Notes under the pieces: generated by a model
The model's database searches: none
The model's input: the letters and a program-made list of their open reading frames with translations, nothing else
Told to the model about the DNA's origin: nothing
In this document: piece by piece, positions 16,981 to 25,988 of the stretch
How positions within the stretch are numbered: the stretch's first letter is position 1
Layout: every line of letters starts with the position of its first letter
Program-made: the position numbers and the translations under genes
Origin: GYS-P2D sp964522505
GTDB taxonomy: Bacteria; Bacteroidota; Bacteroidia; Chitinophagales; Saprospiraceae
Length of the DNA stretch: 64,000 nucleotides
Assembly: GCA_964522505.1 (NCBI GenBank)
Contig: CAZFWJ010000004.1
Location: 36,973 to 100,972, forward strand
Reading direction: 5' to 3'

Positions 16981-17865
16981 ATGATCGAACTTGTTGACAT
17001 AAAGAAATCCTTTGATGATTACGAAGTTCTCAAGGGGATCAACTTCTCACTCAAGCGAGATGAGGTCGTCGGACTTCTCGGAAAGAATGGAGTAGGGAAG
17101 ACCACGCTGTTAAAAATCATATGCGGTGTGTCTCAGGATTATAGAGGTCAACTACTTTGGCAAGACCATGAAATAAATGACTCTGCTGATTATCGCAAGA
17201 AAATAGGTTTCCTCTCGGAGAAAAATCCGCTGTATCCAGGTATGTATGTCAAGGAATATCTGGAATTCATCATCCATCACTATGGTATCAATAAGCCAAG
17301 AGAAAAAGTTGACAAGACTATTAATTTAGTTGGACTATCGGACAAAGCTCACCTCAAAATCAATCAATTATCTAAGGGGTATAAGCAGAGAGTTGGCTTG
17401 GCCGCGTCCATCTTGCACGATCCAGCGGTTTTAGTTTTAGATGAGCCGATCAACGGATTAGATCCGCAGCAGATTTTACAGTACAGATCTTTGCTCAGAC
17501 AGATGAGTACTGATCGGGTGATCATCTTATCGAGTCATTTGATTCAAGAGATTGAAGCCGTTTGCGATCGGGTGCTCTATATAGCTGATGGCGTCATCGC
17601 TCGTGAGGAGATATTAGATCAATCTGCACATCAAAGTAAGCTCTTTGACTTAGAATCTTCAGCAGCCATAGATGTGGACGCCCTATCAACTTTGCCTACT
17701 GTTGCTGATGTCAAGGATATGGGCAATCATAGATATCAGATCCAATCAGTGGACAGTGGTGACTGCCGCCAAGAATTGTTTAATTATTTGTCTCATCAGG
17801 GGATATATATACTTAGCTTGACACCTGTGGACAAGGACCTTAATCAACTGTTTTACGAGTCATAA
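16981..17865 (+). CDS. gldA: Gliding-type ABC transporter ATPase GldA
   Basis: The ATP-binding subunit of the GldAFG ABC transporter, required for gliding in Flavobacterium johnsoniae. The Walker A motif is GLLGKNGVGKTTLLK (about residues 31-45), the signature is a modified LSKGYKQRVGLA, and Walker B is AVLVLDEPINGLDP, followed by the switch histidine in ILSSHLIQE. The C-terminal extension of about 80 residues is typical of GldA. It is 74 bp after truB. Its stop overlaps the gldF start by one base (TAATG at 17863-17867), tying the subunits together. The exported substrate of this transporter is not established in any organism. Confidence 0.92.
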   Translation: MIELVDIKKSFDDYEVLKGINFSLKRDEVVGLLGKNGVGKTTLLKIICGVSQDYRGQLLWQDHEINDSADYRKKIGFLSEKNPLYPGMYVKEYLEFIIHHYGINKPREKVDKTINLVGLSDKAHLKINQLSKGYKQRVGLAASILHDPAVLVLDEPINGLDPQQILQYRSLLRQMSTDRVIILSSHLIQEIEAVCDRVLYIADGVIAREEILDQSAHQSKLFDLESSAAIDVDALSTLPTVADVKDMGNHRYQIQSVDSGDCRQELFNYLSHQGIYILSLTPVDKDLNQLFYES

Positions 17866-18599
17866 TGGGTAAGATGATCTACAAGGAACTGAATGTGATC
17901 CTGTCCAGCTATACAGGATTGATTGCGATACTGGCTTTCTATAGTATCGTGACGTTGTTTTTGTGGATTCTGCCTGGTCAGACCTATCTTGATTATGGGT
18001 ATGCAGATCCAGATATATTCTTTCAGATGAGCTCATTCGTATTGCTCTTTATACTGCCATTACTGAGCGTTGGATTCTTTAGTCAAGAATTTAAGAATGG
18101 CACCATCGATACTTTACGGGTTTTGCCCACTTCAATGTGGTTGATCACCTTGGCTAAATTCTGGGCTGCGCTATTGTTTGCTCTTGTGGTTCTCTTGCTG
18201 AGCTTTCCTGTTCTGACCGTCTTGAATAGCATAGTTCCTGACGTGCCCCTGGATTATCAAGCGCTATTGGGTTCCTACATAGGGTTGTTCTTGCTCTGTG
18301 CGTGCTACATTGCCATATCCTTGTTTTGCTCAGTGATCACGCAAGAGATAGCTATTTCTGTAATTCTCGCTGTGGTCTTAGGATTCTTCTTCTTTTATGG
18401 ATTTGATTATATCGCTGAGCTATTAGGCGTTGATGATGCGATGGCCTATGGCATCAGGTCCTTAGGATTTTCAGCAAGATCCGAGACCTTGAGCAAAGGT
18501 ATTGTTGAGCTCTCGACAGTAGTATACCTAGCTTCTGTGTGTGTATTCTTTCTCGCTTGCACGTCGTTTTTCTTAGAACGTAAACTCAAGAGCTTATGA
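17865..18599 (+). CDS. gldF: Gliding-type ABC transporter permease GldF
   Basis: The membrane subunit of the GldAFG transporter: 244 residues with six predicted membrane helices. The motif GFFSQEFKNGTIDTLRVLP lies between helices 2 and 3 and is typical of ABC-2 type permeases that pair with GldA. It is preceded by gldA (1-bp overlap) and overlaps gldG by 4 bp (ATGA at 18596-18599). In F. johnsoniae gldF and gldG are adjacent but gldA lies elsewhere; here all three are contiguous, which fixes their partnership directly. Confidence 0.93.
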   Translation: MGKMIYKELNVILSSYTGLIAILAFYSIVTLFLWILPGQTYLDYGYADPDIFFQMSSFVLLFILPLLSVGFFSQEFKNGTIDTLRVLPTSMWLITLAKFWAALLFALVVLLLSFPVLTVLNSIVPDVPLDYQALLGSYIGLFLLCACYIAISLFCSVITQEIAISVILAVVLGFFFFYGFDYIAELLGVDDAMAYGIRSLGFSARSETLSKGIVELSTVVYLASVCVFFLACTSFFLERKLKSL

Positions 18600-20266
18600 A
18601 GACGCTTAAGAGTTTATCCGCACTTATTGCAGTCCTTTTGATTGTTAATGTCATTGTTAATCAATTGGATATTCAGTTTGACTTAACTTCAGATCATAAA
18701 TACTCGCTGGATGATCAATCAATAGATCGGATTGTAGACATAGATGAACCCGTATTAATCAATGTTTTTCTGCACGGTGATATTCCGATTCAGTTTAAGA
18801 AGTATCGAGATTATATCGAGCAATTGCTGCGCAATATTAGATCTACAAATAGCAGTGTAGCCATACAGTATGTCGATCCATCATCAGGGACCGCTGAGGA
18901 GAGGCAGGACCTCTCACAGTATTTCAGATCCTACGGAGTATCACCCATATCCCGAAGAGTATCATCTAAAGATGAGCTCTCCCAAAGCTTACTCTACCCT
19001 TATATCTCGGTCACTACTGATCGCAGAACAGTGTTCATTGATTTATTGGGAGACAAGAAACCTAACCAGTCCGAGCAAGAGGCTATTTATCAATCAGAGA
19101 TAGGATTAGAACAGAAAATCGTCAAAGCGCTCAGAGACATTACTATGGGCGGTAATGGGCTTGTTGGTGTCCTAGGAGATCAACATGAAATACTTGCAGC
19201 AGGATTTAATAATACACGAGGAAAACTTGGTAATTACTTTTTTATCCCGATGTCTCCTGATGTCATGATCAGAAATGTTGATTCTCTTGAGGCACTTGTA
19301 GTGATTCAAAATACAGAGGCTGTTAATCGACCATTGCAGCTGTCTATAGATCAGGCCGTCATGAGATCCATACCTGTCCTATGGATGATCGACAAGTACG
19401 AGATATCTATCGACTCGATTGGCATCAATGGACAATATCCTGCCACACCCCGCCAACTCCCTGTAGAAGATCAATTGTTCAAATATGGAGTGCGCATGGA
19501 TCCAGATTTGGTTCAAGACTTACATTGTAGCTCTATTCCTCAAGTGGTTGGGACCCAAGGAGGGCAGTCTAAACAGATTGATATTGACTATCCACATCAT
19601 CCAATTCTAACACCTGCCCAAGGTGATGTAAGTTTAGGTCAAGAAGGTGTTGCAAGCTATTTTGCCACGACGATTTCTGCCATCGAGGGTAAGCCAGGAC
19701 TTAAGACTACCTCTTTACTCAGCAGCTCAGCACAAAGTAAATACACCCAAGACCTGAGCATTTTAATGTTTGATCAACTGAGGATAAAGCCAGATGTCAC
19801 TCAGTTTAGTGGTCCAGCTCGTAGTGTAGCTACGATGATTACAGGAACTCAGGCCTCTTACTTCAATAACAGATTATCAGAAGAAGATCGGCAATATCTG
19901 AATGTTCACCAGACAATCTTTCAGGATCAAGTTGATCAGTCTAATCAGATAGTCATAGGAGATGTCCAATTTGCTATTCCAGGAGTTTCTCCAGATGGAT
20001 CACTATATCCATTAGGGTATAACAAATGGAATCGCCAGATCTATACTGGAACGGCTACTTTCTTGGCATCGTGTTTTGAACTTATGATACATGGCGATGA
20101 GCTACTGAGCAACCAGAAAAGCTTGAACTCTGCCAGAATTATCGATCCAAAGGTCTATGCTGATCAAAAAAGTGGAAACTTGCTTCTTATGATGGGGGTT
20201 CCGATAGGAGTGATGGTCTTGTTAACTATCTTGTGGAACTGGTATCGTAAAAGAAGATATGCGTAG
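18596..20266 (+). CDS. gldG: Gliding-associated ABC transporter component GldG
   Basis: A 556-residue protein with an N-terminal membrane helix (about 5-23), a large extracytoplasmic region and a C-terminal membrane helix (about 530-548) followed by basic residues. This is the GldG layout. It contains the family's thioredoxin-like start (DEPVLINVFLHGDIP) and the ABC-type substrate-binding-like core (IDLLGDKKPNQSEQ, PVLWMIDKY). The C-terminal NKWNRQIYTGTATFLASC is also typical. It overlaps gldF by 4 bp and the next gene by 8 bp. It probably acts as the periplasmic accessory of the GldAF transporter at the inner membrane. Confidence 0.92.
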   Translation: MKTLKSLSALIAVLLIVNVIVNQLDIQFDLTSDHKYSLDDQSIDRIVDIDEPVLINVFLHGDIPIQFKKYRDYIEQLLRNIRSTNSSVAIQYVDPSSGTAEERQDLSQYFRSYGVSPISRRVSSKDELSQSLLYPYISVTTDRRTVFIDLLGDKKPNQSEQEAIYQSEIGLEQKIVKALRDITMGGNGLVGVLGDQHEILAAGFNNTRGKLGNYFFIPMSPDVMIRNVDSLEALVVIQNTEAVNRPLQLSIDQAVMRSIPVLWMIDKYEISIDSIGINGQYPATPRQLPVEDQLFKYGVRMDPDLVQDLHCSSIPQVVGTQGGQSKQIDIDYPHHPILTPAQGDVSLGQEGVASYFATTISAIEGKPGLKTTSLLSSSAQSKYTQDLSILMFDQLRIKPDVTQFSGPARSVATMITGTQASYFNNRLSEEDRQYLNVHQTIFQDQVDQSNQIVIGDVQFAIPGVSPDGSLYPLGYNKWNRQIYTGTATFLASCFELMIHGDELLSNQKSLNSARIIDPKVYADQKSGNLLLMMGVPIGVMVLLTILWNWYRKRRYA

Positions 20267-21395
20267 ATTCTTAGTTTTAGTTGGGTTGATATTTCTGATG
20301 GGGATGTACTCTTTTGACAATATCGCAAAAGTAGAGTGGGGCTTTTTTGGTCATAGGTTGATCAATCGGACGGCGATCTATACACTGCCACCTGAGCTCT
20401 ATGGATTCTACAAGCGACACATCAAGTATATCGAATACGAGTCTATAGCACCTGATAAGAGACGATATGCAGCCAAGGGTGAAGCCGTACGTCATTATAT
20501 AGATCTGGACAATTGGGATGACTACGATCGCCTGATCAATCGAAGACATAGCGATGTCATCTTCGAATTTGCAGACATCAAGCTGCAACGTTCTAATAGG
20601 CGTGCTCGTCCAATTAAGATCACTCATGTAGACTCCATAGTTGTGGGATCCTTGGAGTCGCGAATCTATGAGCAGTTCACTGAGCGATGGGTAGAGATAT
20701 TAGGTGAGGAATCTTTGAAAATAGACCTGCGAGAAGGGGAGGTGACTATTACGGATGTGTTTTCTGAGCATGGGATATTACCCTATAACCTTAGCTTTTA
20801 CTTTTACAGATTAGAGGAGGCATTTCTGGATCGTAATATCAAGGATATCTTAAGATACAGCGCTGAGATAGGTCATTATATTTCGGACGCTCATGTACCA
20901 CTTCACACTACTAAGAATTACAATGGTCAACTCACAGGTCAAGATGGCATCCATGCCTTCTGGGAATCACGCATACCAGAGCTTTTTGCTTTAGAGCAAT
21001 ATGATATGTTCGTAGACAAAGCTGAGTATATCGTAAATATGGAGGAGTATTTCTGGTCTATCGTGCTCGACACACATTCACTCGTTGATGACGTGCTAGG
21101 GATTGAGAAGCGAATGTCGGAGACCTGGCCCAAGGATCGTCAATATTGCTACGATGAGAGAGGGGTGACGCTATCACGCCAGCCTTGTCCTGAGTATGCT
21201 GCGGCATATCAAGAGGCTATGCAAGATATGGTTGAGACACAGATGCGCAAGTCTATCCATGCCTTAGGAAGCATATGGTATACCGCATGGGTTAATGGAG
21301 GGCAACCCGCATTGGAGGAATTTCAAATAACCACATTAGTGGACGAAACTGAGCAGGCATCTGATGATCATGGATTGCGCAAGTCAGAGAAGTAA
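20259..21395 (+). CDS. Zinc-dependent phospholipase C / S1-P1 nuclease-like protein
   Basis: A 378-residue predicted secreted or periplasmic protein with an N-terminal hydrophobic segment (3-20). Likely zinc ligands are visible: WGFFGHRLINRTA soon after the signal, HYIDLDNWDDYD in the middle, and EIGHYISDAHVPLHTTKNY followed by DGIHAFWESR. This His/Asp pattern is that of the alpha-helical trinuclear-zinc fold shared by bacterial phospholipase C and S1/P1 nucleases. Which activity applies cannot be decided from sequence. It overlaps gldG by 8 bp and precedes the DUF368 gene by 2 bp, so it belongs to the gliding/envelope operon. Confidence 0.8.
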   Translation: MRRFLVLVGLIFLMGMYSFDNIAKVEWGFFGHRLINRTAIYTLPPELYGFYKRHIKYIEYESIAPDKRRYAAKGEAVRHYIDLDNWDDYDRLINRRHSDVIFEFADIKLQRSNRRARPIKITHVDSIVVGSLESRIYEQFTERWVEILGEESLKIDLREGEVTITDVFSEHGILPYNLSFYFYRLEEAFLDRNIKDILRYSAEIGHYISDAHVPLHTTKNYNGQLTGQDGIHAFWESRIPELFALEQYDMFVDKAEYIVNMEEYFWSIVLDTHSLVDDVLGIEKRMSETWPKDRQYCYDERGVTLSRQPCPEYAAAYQEAMQDMVETQMRKSIHALGSIWYTAWVNGGQPALEEFQITTLVDETEQASDDHGLRKSEK

Positions 21396-21397
21396 AT

Positions 21398-22369
21398 ATG
21401 AAGAATAAAATTGCATTGGCCAGTAAGGGCGCCTTTATGGGAATTGCGGAGGCTATACCTGGCGTGTCAGGGGGAACTATAGCCTTTATCACTGGAATTT
21501 ATCAGGAGTTGATCGAGACGATCAAATCGATTACCCCTGCCAACCTACGGCTGATTCTCTCTGATCGCAAGGCTTTCTGGCAAGCCATCAATGGTCAATT
21601 TTTGTTGACGATATTGATTGGAATGTTCGGAGGATTGGTCTTCGGGATATTAGTGATCTCACACTTGTTAGAAACTCAGAAAGAGATCTTATGGGGCTTC
21701 TTCTTTGGTTTAGTAATAGCCTCGGCGCTGTTTTTAGCTAAGGATGTGAAGTGGGATCTAAAGGCAATACTCTTCGCTATAGGAGGGGCATTGCTGTCTT
21801 ACGTCATTACAGGTGTCGCTCCAGCTGATGGTTCAGATAACTTATTTTATATCTTTTTTGCAGGATCAATAGCTGTGTCAGCATTGATGCTGCCGGGTAT
21901 TTCTGGAAGTTTCATCCTATTGCTCTTCGGGCTATACCATATAGTGATCGGTTCTCTCAAGAGTGTCCTTAAGCTTGATTTTAGCACGGATCAACTCCTT
22001 ATTGTAGTTACCATGACTGCAGGAGTTTTGGTCGGTCTATTTTCTTTTGCCAGGGTGCTTTCTTATTTATTTAAGAATTATGAGCAACCTACGATGGCTT
22101 GCTTAATCGGAGTTCTCGTGGGGTCGCTTAATAAGATCTGGCCTTGGAAACTAATTGAGACCGCCTATGATAAAGCTGCGGACAGAATTATTTCTATTGA
22201 TGCGATTGCTTTACCTGATGTAGAAGAGTATAAAATCGTCAGTGAAATCAATCTGCTTCCAAGCCAATATGAGTTACATGGTGACCCGAAAATTTTATTG
22301 GTTTCATTAGCTGCGGTGACCGGATTGCTACTAATCAGTATGTTAGGTTATTTTGATCGGTCAGCTTAA
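21398..22369 (+). CDS. DUF368 family polyprenyl-phosphate transporter (PopT-like)
   Basis: A 323-residue protein with about eight membrane helices. The DUF368 signatures are clear: FMGIAEAIPGVSGGTIAFITG near the start and LMLPGISGSFILLLFGLYH in the second half, two inverted glycine/proline hairpins. DUF368 proteins have been shown to recycle undecaprenyl phosphate across the inner membrane. Together with uppP, 5.2 kb upstream in the same gene run, the region would cover both dephosphorylation and return of the carrier lipid. It starts 2 bp after the phospholipase-like gene. Confidence 0.9.
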   Translation: MKNKIALASKGAFMGIAEAIPGVSGGTIAFITGIYQELIETIKSITPANLRLILSDRKAFWQAINGQFLLTILIGMFGGLVFGILVISHLLETQKEILWGFFFGLVIASALFLAKDVKWDLKAILFAIGGALLSYVITGVAPADGSDNLFYIFFAGSIAVSALMLPGISGSFILLLFGLYHIVIGSLKSVLKLDFSTDQLLIVVTMTAGVLVGLFSFARVLSYLFKNYEQPTMACLIGVLVGSLNKIWPWKLIETAYDKAADRIISIDAIALPDVEEYKIVSEINLLPSQYELHGDPKILLVSLAAVTGLLLISMLGYFDRSA

Positions 22370-22415
22370 TCATATGACAGATAGACATTAGTTTACATAT
22401 TCGATTATTATTTAA

Positions 22416-22423
22416 TATATTTG
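22416..22423 (+). promoter_or_regulatory. Bacteroidota-type -7 box before the TPR/SPOR gene
   Basis: TATATTTG matches TAnnTTTG and lies 66 bp before the preferred ATG at 22490, in the gap after the DUF368 gene. An upstream TTTACA about 20 bp away could serve as a weak -33 element. It suggests that the next gene has its own promoter rather than relying on read-through. Confidence 0.45.
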
Positions 22424-22489
22424 CTGAAGGTGGATTGTAAGAAGTCGACTTAAATGGTGATTACGTAATTGATAAATAAATATTCGGAT

Positions 22490-24529
22490 ATGTTCATTCG
22501 ATCCTTTTTTCTATTTCTCTTAATAGCTTGTTCATCGGTAGTATCAGCCCAATCAAGCGTAGCTAAGGCTGACAAATTGCTTCGATTAAAGGCCTTTGAT
22601 CTTGCTGTTAAAAGTTATGAGTCCGTTATCGCAGTTGAGCCTGAAAATGCATATGCATATGTGCAGCTTGCTGAAGCATATAGAATGATGAATAACCCGC
22701 TCGATGCACTCAAGGCATATGAGAAGGCATTTCAGTATGGCGAAAACCTGGATGCTGAATATCAGCTCAACTATGCTCACACTCTTAAGAAAGTTGGTTT
22801 ATACGGACAAGCTTCTTCGTGGTATGCACTATACAGTGAAGTAAATGGTCCTCAGGCTGATTATTGGATAGAAAGCAACGAGAGCGCTAAACAGCTCCTT
22901 CAAGAGAAGACGAAATTTGATGTAATTGCCTATGAAGGTAATTCTGAAGAGTCTGATATTGGAGTATCATTCTTCAACGATAATGTGGTTTTTGCATCAT
23001 TCAGAGAAGATTTAAAAAGAGCTAACGACAAGAGAAATGAAAGCTATATTACTCGACGAGGTAATCAACTGTATATAGCAGCTAAAGAGCGTGTATCATC
23101 GGCAGATGATATCTCATTTTTACGACCAGATAACAAGGAACTGTTTAATCTTGGGCCATTGAGTTACTCACGAGATGGAAGAATGGTGGCATTTACACGT
23201 AATAACTTTACCAAGTCATCAAACTTTGTGTTCTCTGATGAGTCTGATATGAGCATCTACTTTGCCTTCACGGATGTTACTGGAGATTTTGGCGAGGTGA
23301 AGCCATTTCCATACAATGAGGTAGAGTATAGCTATGCATTCCCCTCATTAGGATTTAGTGGAAGTGCATTGTACTTCTCATCTAACAGACCTGGCGGACA
23401 AGGAGGATTTGATATTTATGTATCCTACTTAAGAGATGGAAAGTGGTCGATACCTGAAAACCTCGGCCCTGCAATAAACTCTCCAGGTAATGAGATTACA
23501 CCATATTTTGATGGGGATCAATTGTACTTTGCATCAGACTATAAGCAGGGTTTAGGAGGTTATGACATATTCAGTTCAGAGGCCGTTGATGGAACTTGGG
23601 CTCAAGCAGAAAACATGGGCAAAGGAGTTAACTCTCCATCCGATGACTATTACTTAGTAGTCGATAACTCTACTGGGGCCTATTACTTCAGTTCAAATAG
23701 ATTAGGAGGTCGCGGGAAAGATGATATTTATGTCGCCTATCCTATGAAAGAACAGTCACAAGAGTTGGCATTGCAGATTCCGCCGGCTGTTGATCTAGAA
23801 GAATTAGCAGCACAAAATCAGCCTACAACGACGACTGTACCAGAGACAAATACAAATACAGCTGAGCCAGCTGTAGTAACCGTTAGTAATACTGAGACCG
23901 TAACATTTGCTGAAAGCACGTTCTCTTTAGATGGAGCAAAACTGACAGGGATTATCACTCCTGCATATGAAGCTCCAAATCAGAATGTGTTTTTCATTCA
24001 GTTAGCATCATTTAATCAATCTGAAGGATCGATATCCAACTATGGTAATTTGTCGCAGTATGGCAGCCTATATAGATTCTTTAAGTCTAGTGCTGTCAAG
24101 ATTAGATTGGGATACTTCCATAATCGTTCTGAGGCTGAGAACATCTTGCCACAGGTCAAACGAGCTGGTTATAGAGACGCATTCGTAACAGCTGATAACT
24201 TAAGTATATCAAACTTCGAATTACTAAATAACACGAGTGGTTCAAGCTATAGCCCTAACAATGTTAATAACGCTCCTGTAACTGAGAGTCAGTATAAAGT
24301 AAAGTTGGGTACCTATGATGATCCACTGAAGTTTAATGTAGAGGCTATTCAGGATGTTGGGAGATTGGAGCAATGGACTAAAGGTCAATGGACAATATTC
24401 GTTATTGGTGGTTTCCCTTCAATCGAAGATGCCAAAAGCGCCCAGATAAAAGCTCGGAATAGAGGTTGGACGGATGCAGAGTTAGTCATTGATGAAGGAG
24501 GAATACTTAGAAGAGTGACGACAAGATAA
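22490..24529 (+). CDS. TPR / PD40 beta-propeller / double SPOR envelope protein
   Basis: The frame is open from a TTG at 22469, but the ATG at 22490 starts a clean signal peptide (MFIRSFFLFLLIACSSVVSA), so 679 residues are taken. Residues 25-125 are TPR repeats. About 145-420 are PD40 propeller blades with repeated FSSNRPGGQGGFDIY-like strands. A Thr/Pro/Glu-rich linker follows, then two SPOR-like units (about 490-560, beginning VFFIQLASF, and 605-675, beginning QYKVKLGTY). SPOR domains bind denuded peptidoglycan. The order recalls the type IX secretion protein PorE (TPR, propeller, carboxypeptidase-regulatory-like, OmpA-like) with SPOR in place of the OmpA domain. A periplasmic scaffold role is likely. 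Confidence 0.85.
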   Translation: MFIRSFFLFLLIACSSVVSAQSSVAKADKLLRLKAFDLAVKSYESVIAVEPENAYAYVQLAEAYRMMNNPLDALKAYEKAFQYGENLDAEYQLNYAHTLKKVGLYGQASSWYALYSEVNGPQADYWIESNESAKQLLQEKTKFDVIAYEGNSEESDIGVSFFNDNVVFASFREDLKRANDKRNESYITRRGNQLYIAAKERVSSADDISFLRPDNKELFNLGPLSYSRDGRMVAFTRNNFTKSSNFVFSDESDMSIYFAFTDVTGDFGEVKPFPYNEVEYSYAFPSLGFSGSALYFSSNRPGGQGGFDIYVSYLRDGKWSIPENLGPAINSPGNEITPYFDGDQLYFASDYKQGLGGYDIFSSEAVDGTWAQAENMGKGVNSPSDDYYLVVDNSTGAYYFSSNRLGGRGKDDIYVAYPMKEQSQELALQIPPAVDLEELAAQNQPTTTTVPETNTNTAEPAVVTVSNTETVTFAESTFSLDGAKLTGIITPAYEAPNQNVFFIQLASFNQSEGSISNYGNLSQYGSLYRFFKSSAVKIRLGYFHNRSEAENILPQVKRAGYRDAFVTADNLSISNFELLNNTSGSSYSPNNVNNAPVTESQYKVKLGTYDDPLKFNVEAIQDVGRLEQWTKGQWTIFVIGGFPSIEDAKSAQIKARNRGWTDAELVIDEGGILRRVTTR

Positions 24530-24558
24530 TAGTGTTTGATTATAAATAATATTGAAGT

Positions 24559-24590
24559 AAAAGGACTTGCAGCAATGCAGGTCCTTTTTT
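24559..24590 (+). terminator. Rho-independent terminator
   Basis: The arms AAAGGACTTGCA and TGCAGGTCCTTT form a 12-bp stem with one G-T pair around a GCAA loop, followed by a T-run (to 24590). It closes the TPR/SPOR gene and, with TTTTAC on the other strand, may also stop the converging DinB-like gene. Confidence 0.9.
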
Positions 24591-24602
24591 AAATTTAATG
24601 CA

Positions 24603-25094
24603 TCACTGCCCTCTGGAATAATATAATATGTCCGTACTGGGTACTCCTTGCTTCATTCCAAGCTGCCTTGCCAGCGTGATCAATTGTCCTCGATGATAGG
24701 TGGAGTGATTCATACAATGGAATACCATTAATTTTGGAAGCATCCTCCATTCTGTTCCATCCCATGTATGATAGCTTAACTCCTCATTAAAGAATGAGTC
24801 TTCTTGCTTATCGACAAAGTTCTCGAAGTCAGATGAGATCTTTACAATTGCAGAAAATACTTCTTTCGAGGAAGAAAAATCATCTGTTATCCGCTTGTTA
24901 TTTCCTTTGTCCTGCAGCATGCGTGCCAGCCAACTACGTTCAGCACTAAGGATATGTAACGCCGTCTTCCGTATGGAGGGAAAACTATTTTCAATCTCTT
25001 GGGATAGTAATGCTTCTGACTTGTCCTCAAAAAAGTCGAGCATTTTCTTATTAGCCCAAGCATTGTATTGACAATAATAATGTAAGTCGTTCAT
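24603..25094 (-). CDS. DinB family protein
   Basis: A 163-residue four-helix-bundle protein of the DinB/YfiT-like superfamily. Visible features are YNAWANKKMLDFF near the N-terminus, HILSAERSWLARML with the first likely metal histidine, and HCMNHSTYHRGQLITLARQLG near the C-terminus with the His-x3-His pair that completes the metal site. Family members include metal-dependent thiol-S-transferases and many of unknown function; the old link to DNA damage is not informative here. It stands alone, facing the TPR/SPOR gene. Substrate unknown. Confidence 0.9.
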   Translation of the reverse strand: MNDLHYYCQYNAWANKKMLDFFEDKSEALLSQEIENSFPSIRKTALHILSAERSWLARMLQDKGNNKRITDDFSSSKEVFSAIVKISSDFENFVDKQEDSFFNEELSYHTWDGTEWRMLPKLMVFHCMNHSTYHRGQLITLARQLGMKQGVPSTDILYYSRGQ

Positions 25095-25207
25095 GATTAG
25101 TATTGCTTCGATCTTGCTTCTCGCCGAGTGAGCGTAAAACTCCTTTTACATTGCTAATTCTACAGTTAGACTAAGCTGATACGTAACAGAAGTGCTAATT
25201 GTATCGC

Positions 25208-25345
25208 TTACTTCTCTTTGTATACGATTTTTCTGATAATCATTGATTGCAGTGAACTGGCATCATCACTCCAAAACTGCTTTTCTGCGATCATAATTTT
25301 GCTATTTCTAACATTTACATTCTTCTTAACTAAAGTGAAAAGCAG
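25208..25345 (-). pseudogene. Unassigned C-terminal coding fragment
   Basis: The gap between the DinB and miaE genes holds an open leftward frame whose end reads KQFWSDDASSLQSMIIRK then IVYKEK and a stop at 25208-25210. The frame is closed by a stop near 25345 and has only an internal ATG at 25294. The composition looks protein-like and terminates cleanly, but no family could be named. It is probably the tail of a lost gene. The remaining ~200 bases of this gap show nothing recognisable. Confidence 0.3.
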
Positions 25346-25379
25346 CTAACTGGAAGTCTAATGCAATTACTTCCAAAGT

Positions 25380-25988
25380 TCAATGCATCCTTGAACCATC
25401 AGGTGCCATTGACTTCATAATCAGCGCTTCATGTTCTAAGTATTCTGCCCATCGAGCATTGGTAAGCTCTTCTCCGCAGTAGTGCTTGGCGAGACTCAAG
25501 AACATCTTGTAATGGCCTGCCTCTGATACCATAAATCCGTGATAGAACTCTTTTAGCTCAGGATCTTGTAAGTTGAGGGATAGTAATCTGAAGCGCTCGC
25601 AGCTTCGTGCTTCGATAAGTGCACAAGTGAGCAGTTTTTCTAATAATCGATCATCGTAGGTGCCTCCTTTCTTTTGAAACTTGAGGAGTTCATTGACGTA
25701 GAGATCTTTTCGCTGACGGCCGAGTTGCAGATTGCGCTTACGGAGTTCTGCAATAACCAGTCTGAAGTGACCCCATTCTTCTGTAACCACGGGCATTACT
25801 TCATCAACGAGCAAATCGAGCTCCGGATACATCGACACGAGGCTTATGCAAGTCGTAGCGGCCTTCTGTTCGCAATAGGCGTGATCTGTGAGTATATCTT
25901 CGAGAGACTTTTCAGTCATGTTGACCCAGCGAGGATCTGTAGGCAGTTCAAGTCCTAAGGTAGTCTTGGATTTTAGTTGTTCAGACAT
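25380..25988 (-). CDS. miaE: tRNA-(ms2io6A)-hydroxylase MiaE
   Basis: A 202-residue ferritin-like diiron monooxygenase that hydroxylates the isopentenyl group of 2-methylthio-N6-isopentenyl-adenosine at tRNA position 37. Likely iron ligands lie in DHAYCEQKAA, VTEEWGHFRLV, LIEARSCERF and MVSEAGHYKMFL, matching the paired E-x2-H pattern of the family. The start at 25988 overlaps the upstream 184-residue gene by 16 bp. miaA and miaB, needed to make its substrate, are not in the window and must lie elsewhere. Confidence 0.93.
   Translation of the reverse strand: MSEQLKSKTTLGLELPTDPRWVNMTEKSLEDILTDHAYCEQKAATTCISLVSMYPELDLLVDEVMPVVTEEWGHFRLVIAELRKRNLQLGRQRKDLYVNELLKFQKKGGTYDDRLLEKLLTCALIEARSCERFRLLSLNLQDPELKEFYHGFMVSEAGHYKMFLSLAKHYCGEELTNARWAEYLEHEALIMKSMAPDGSRMH

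Noticed and set aside
16903..16995. Hydrophobic frame (YLGLLVYALVQWRYHP) overlapping the end of truB
   Set aside because: No start codon and it runs into gldA; likely chance in a short gap.
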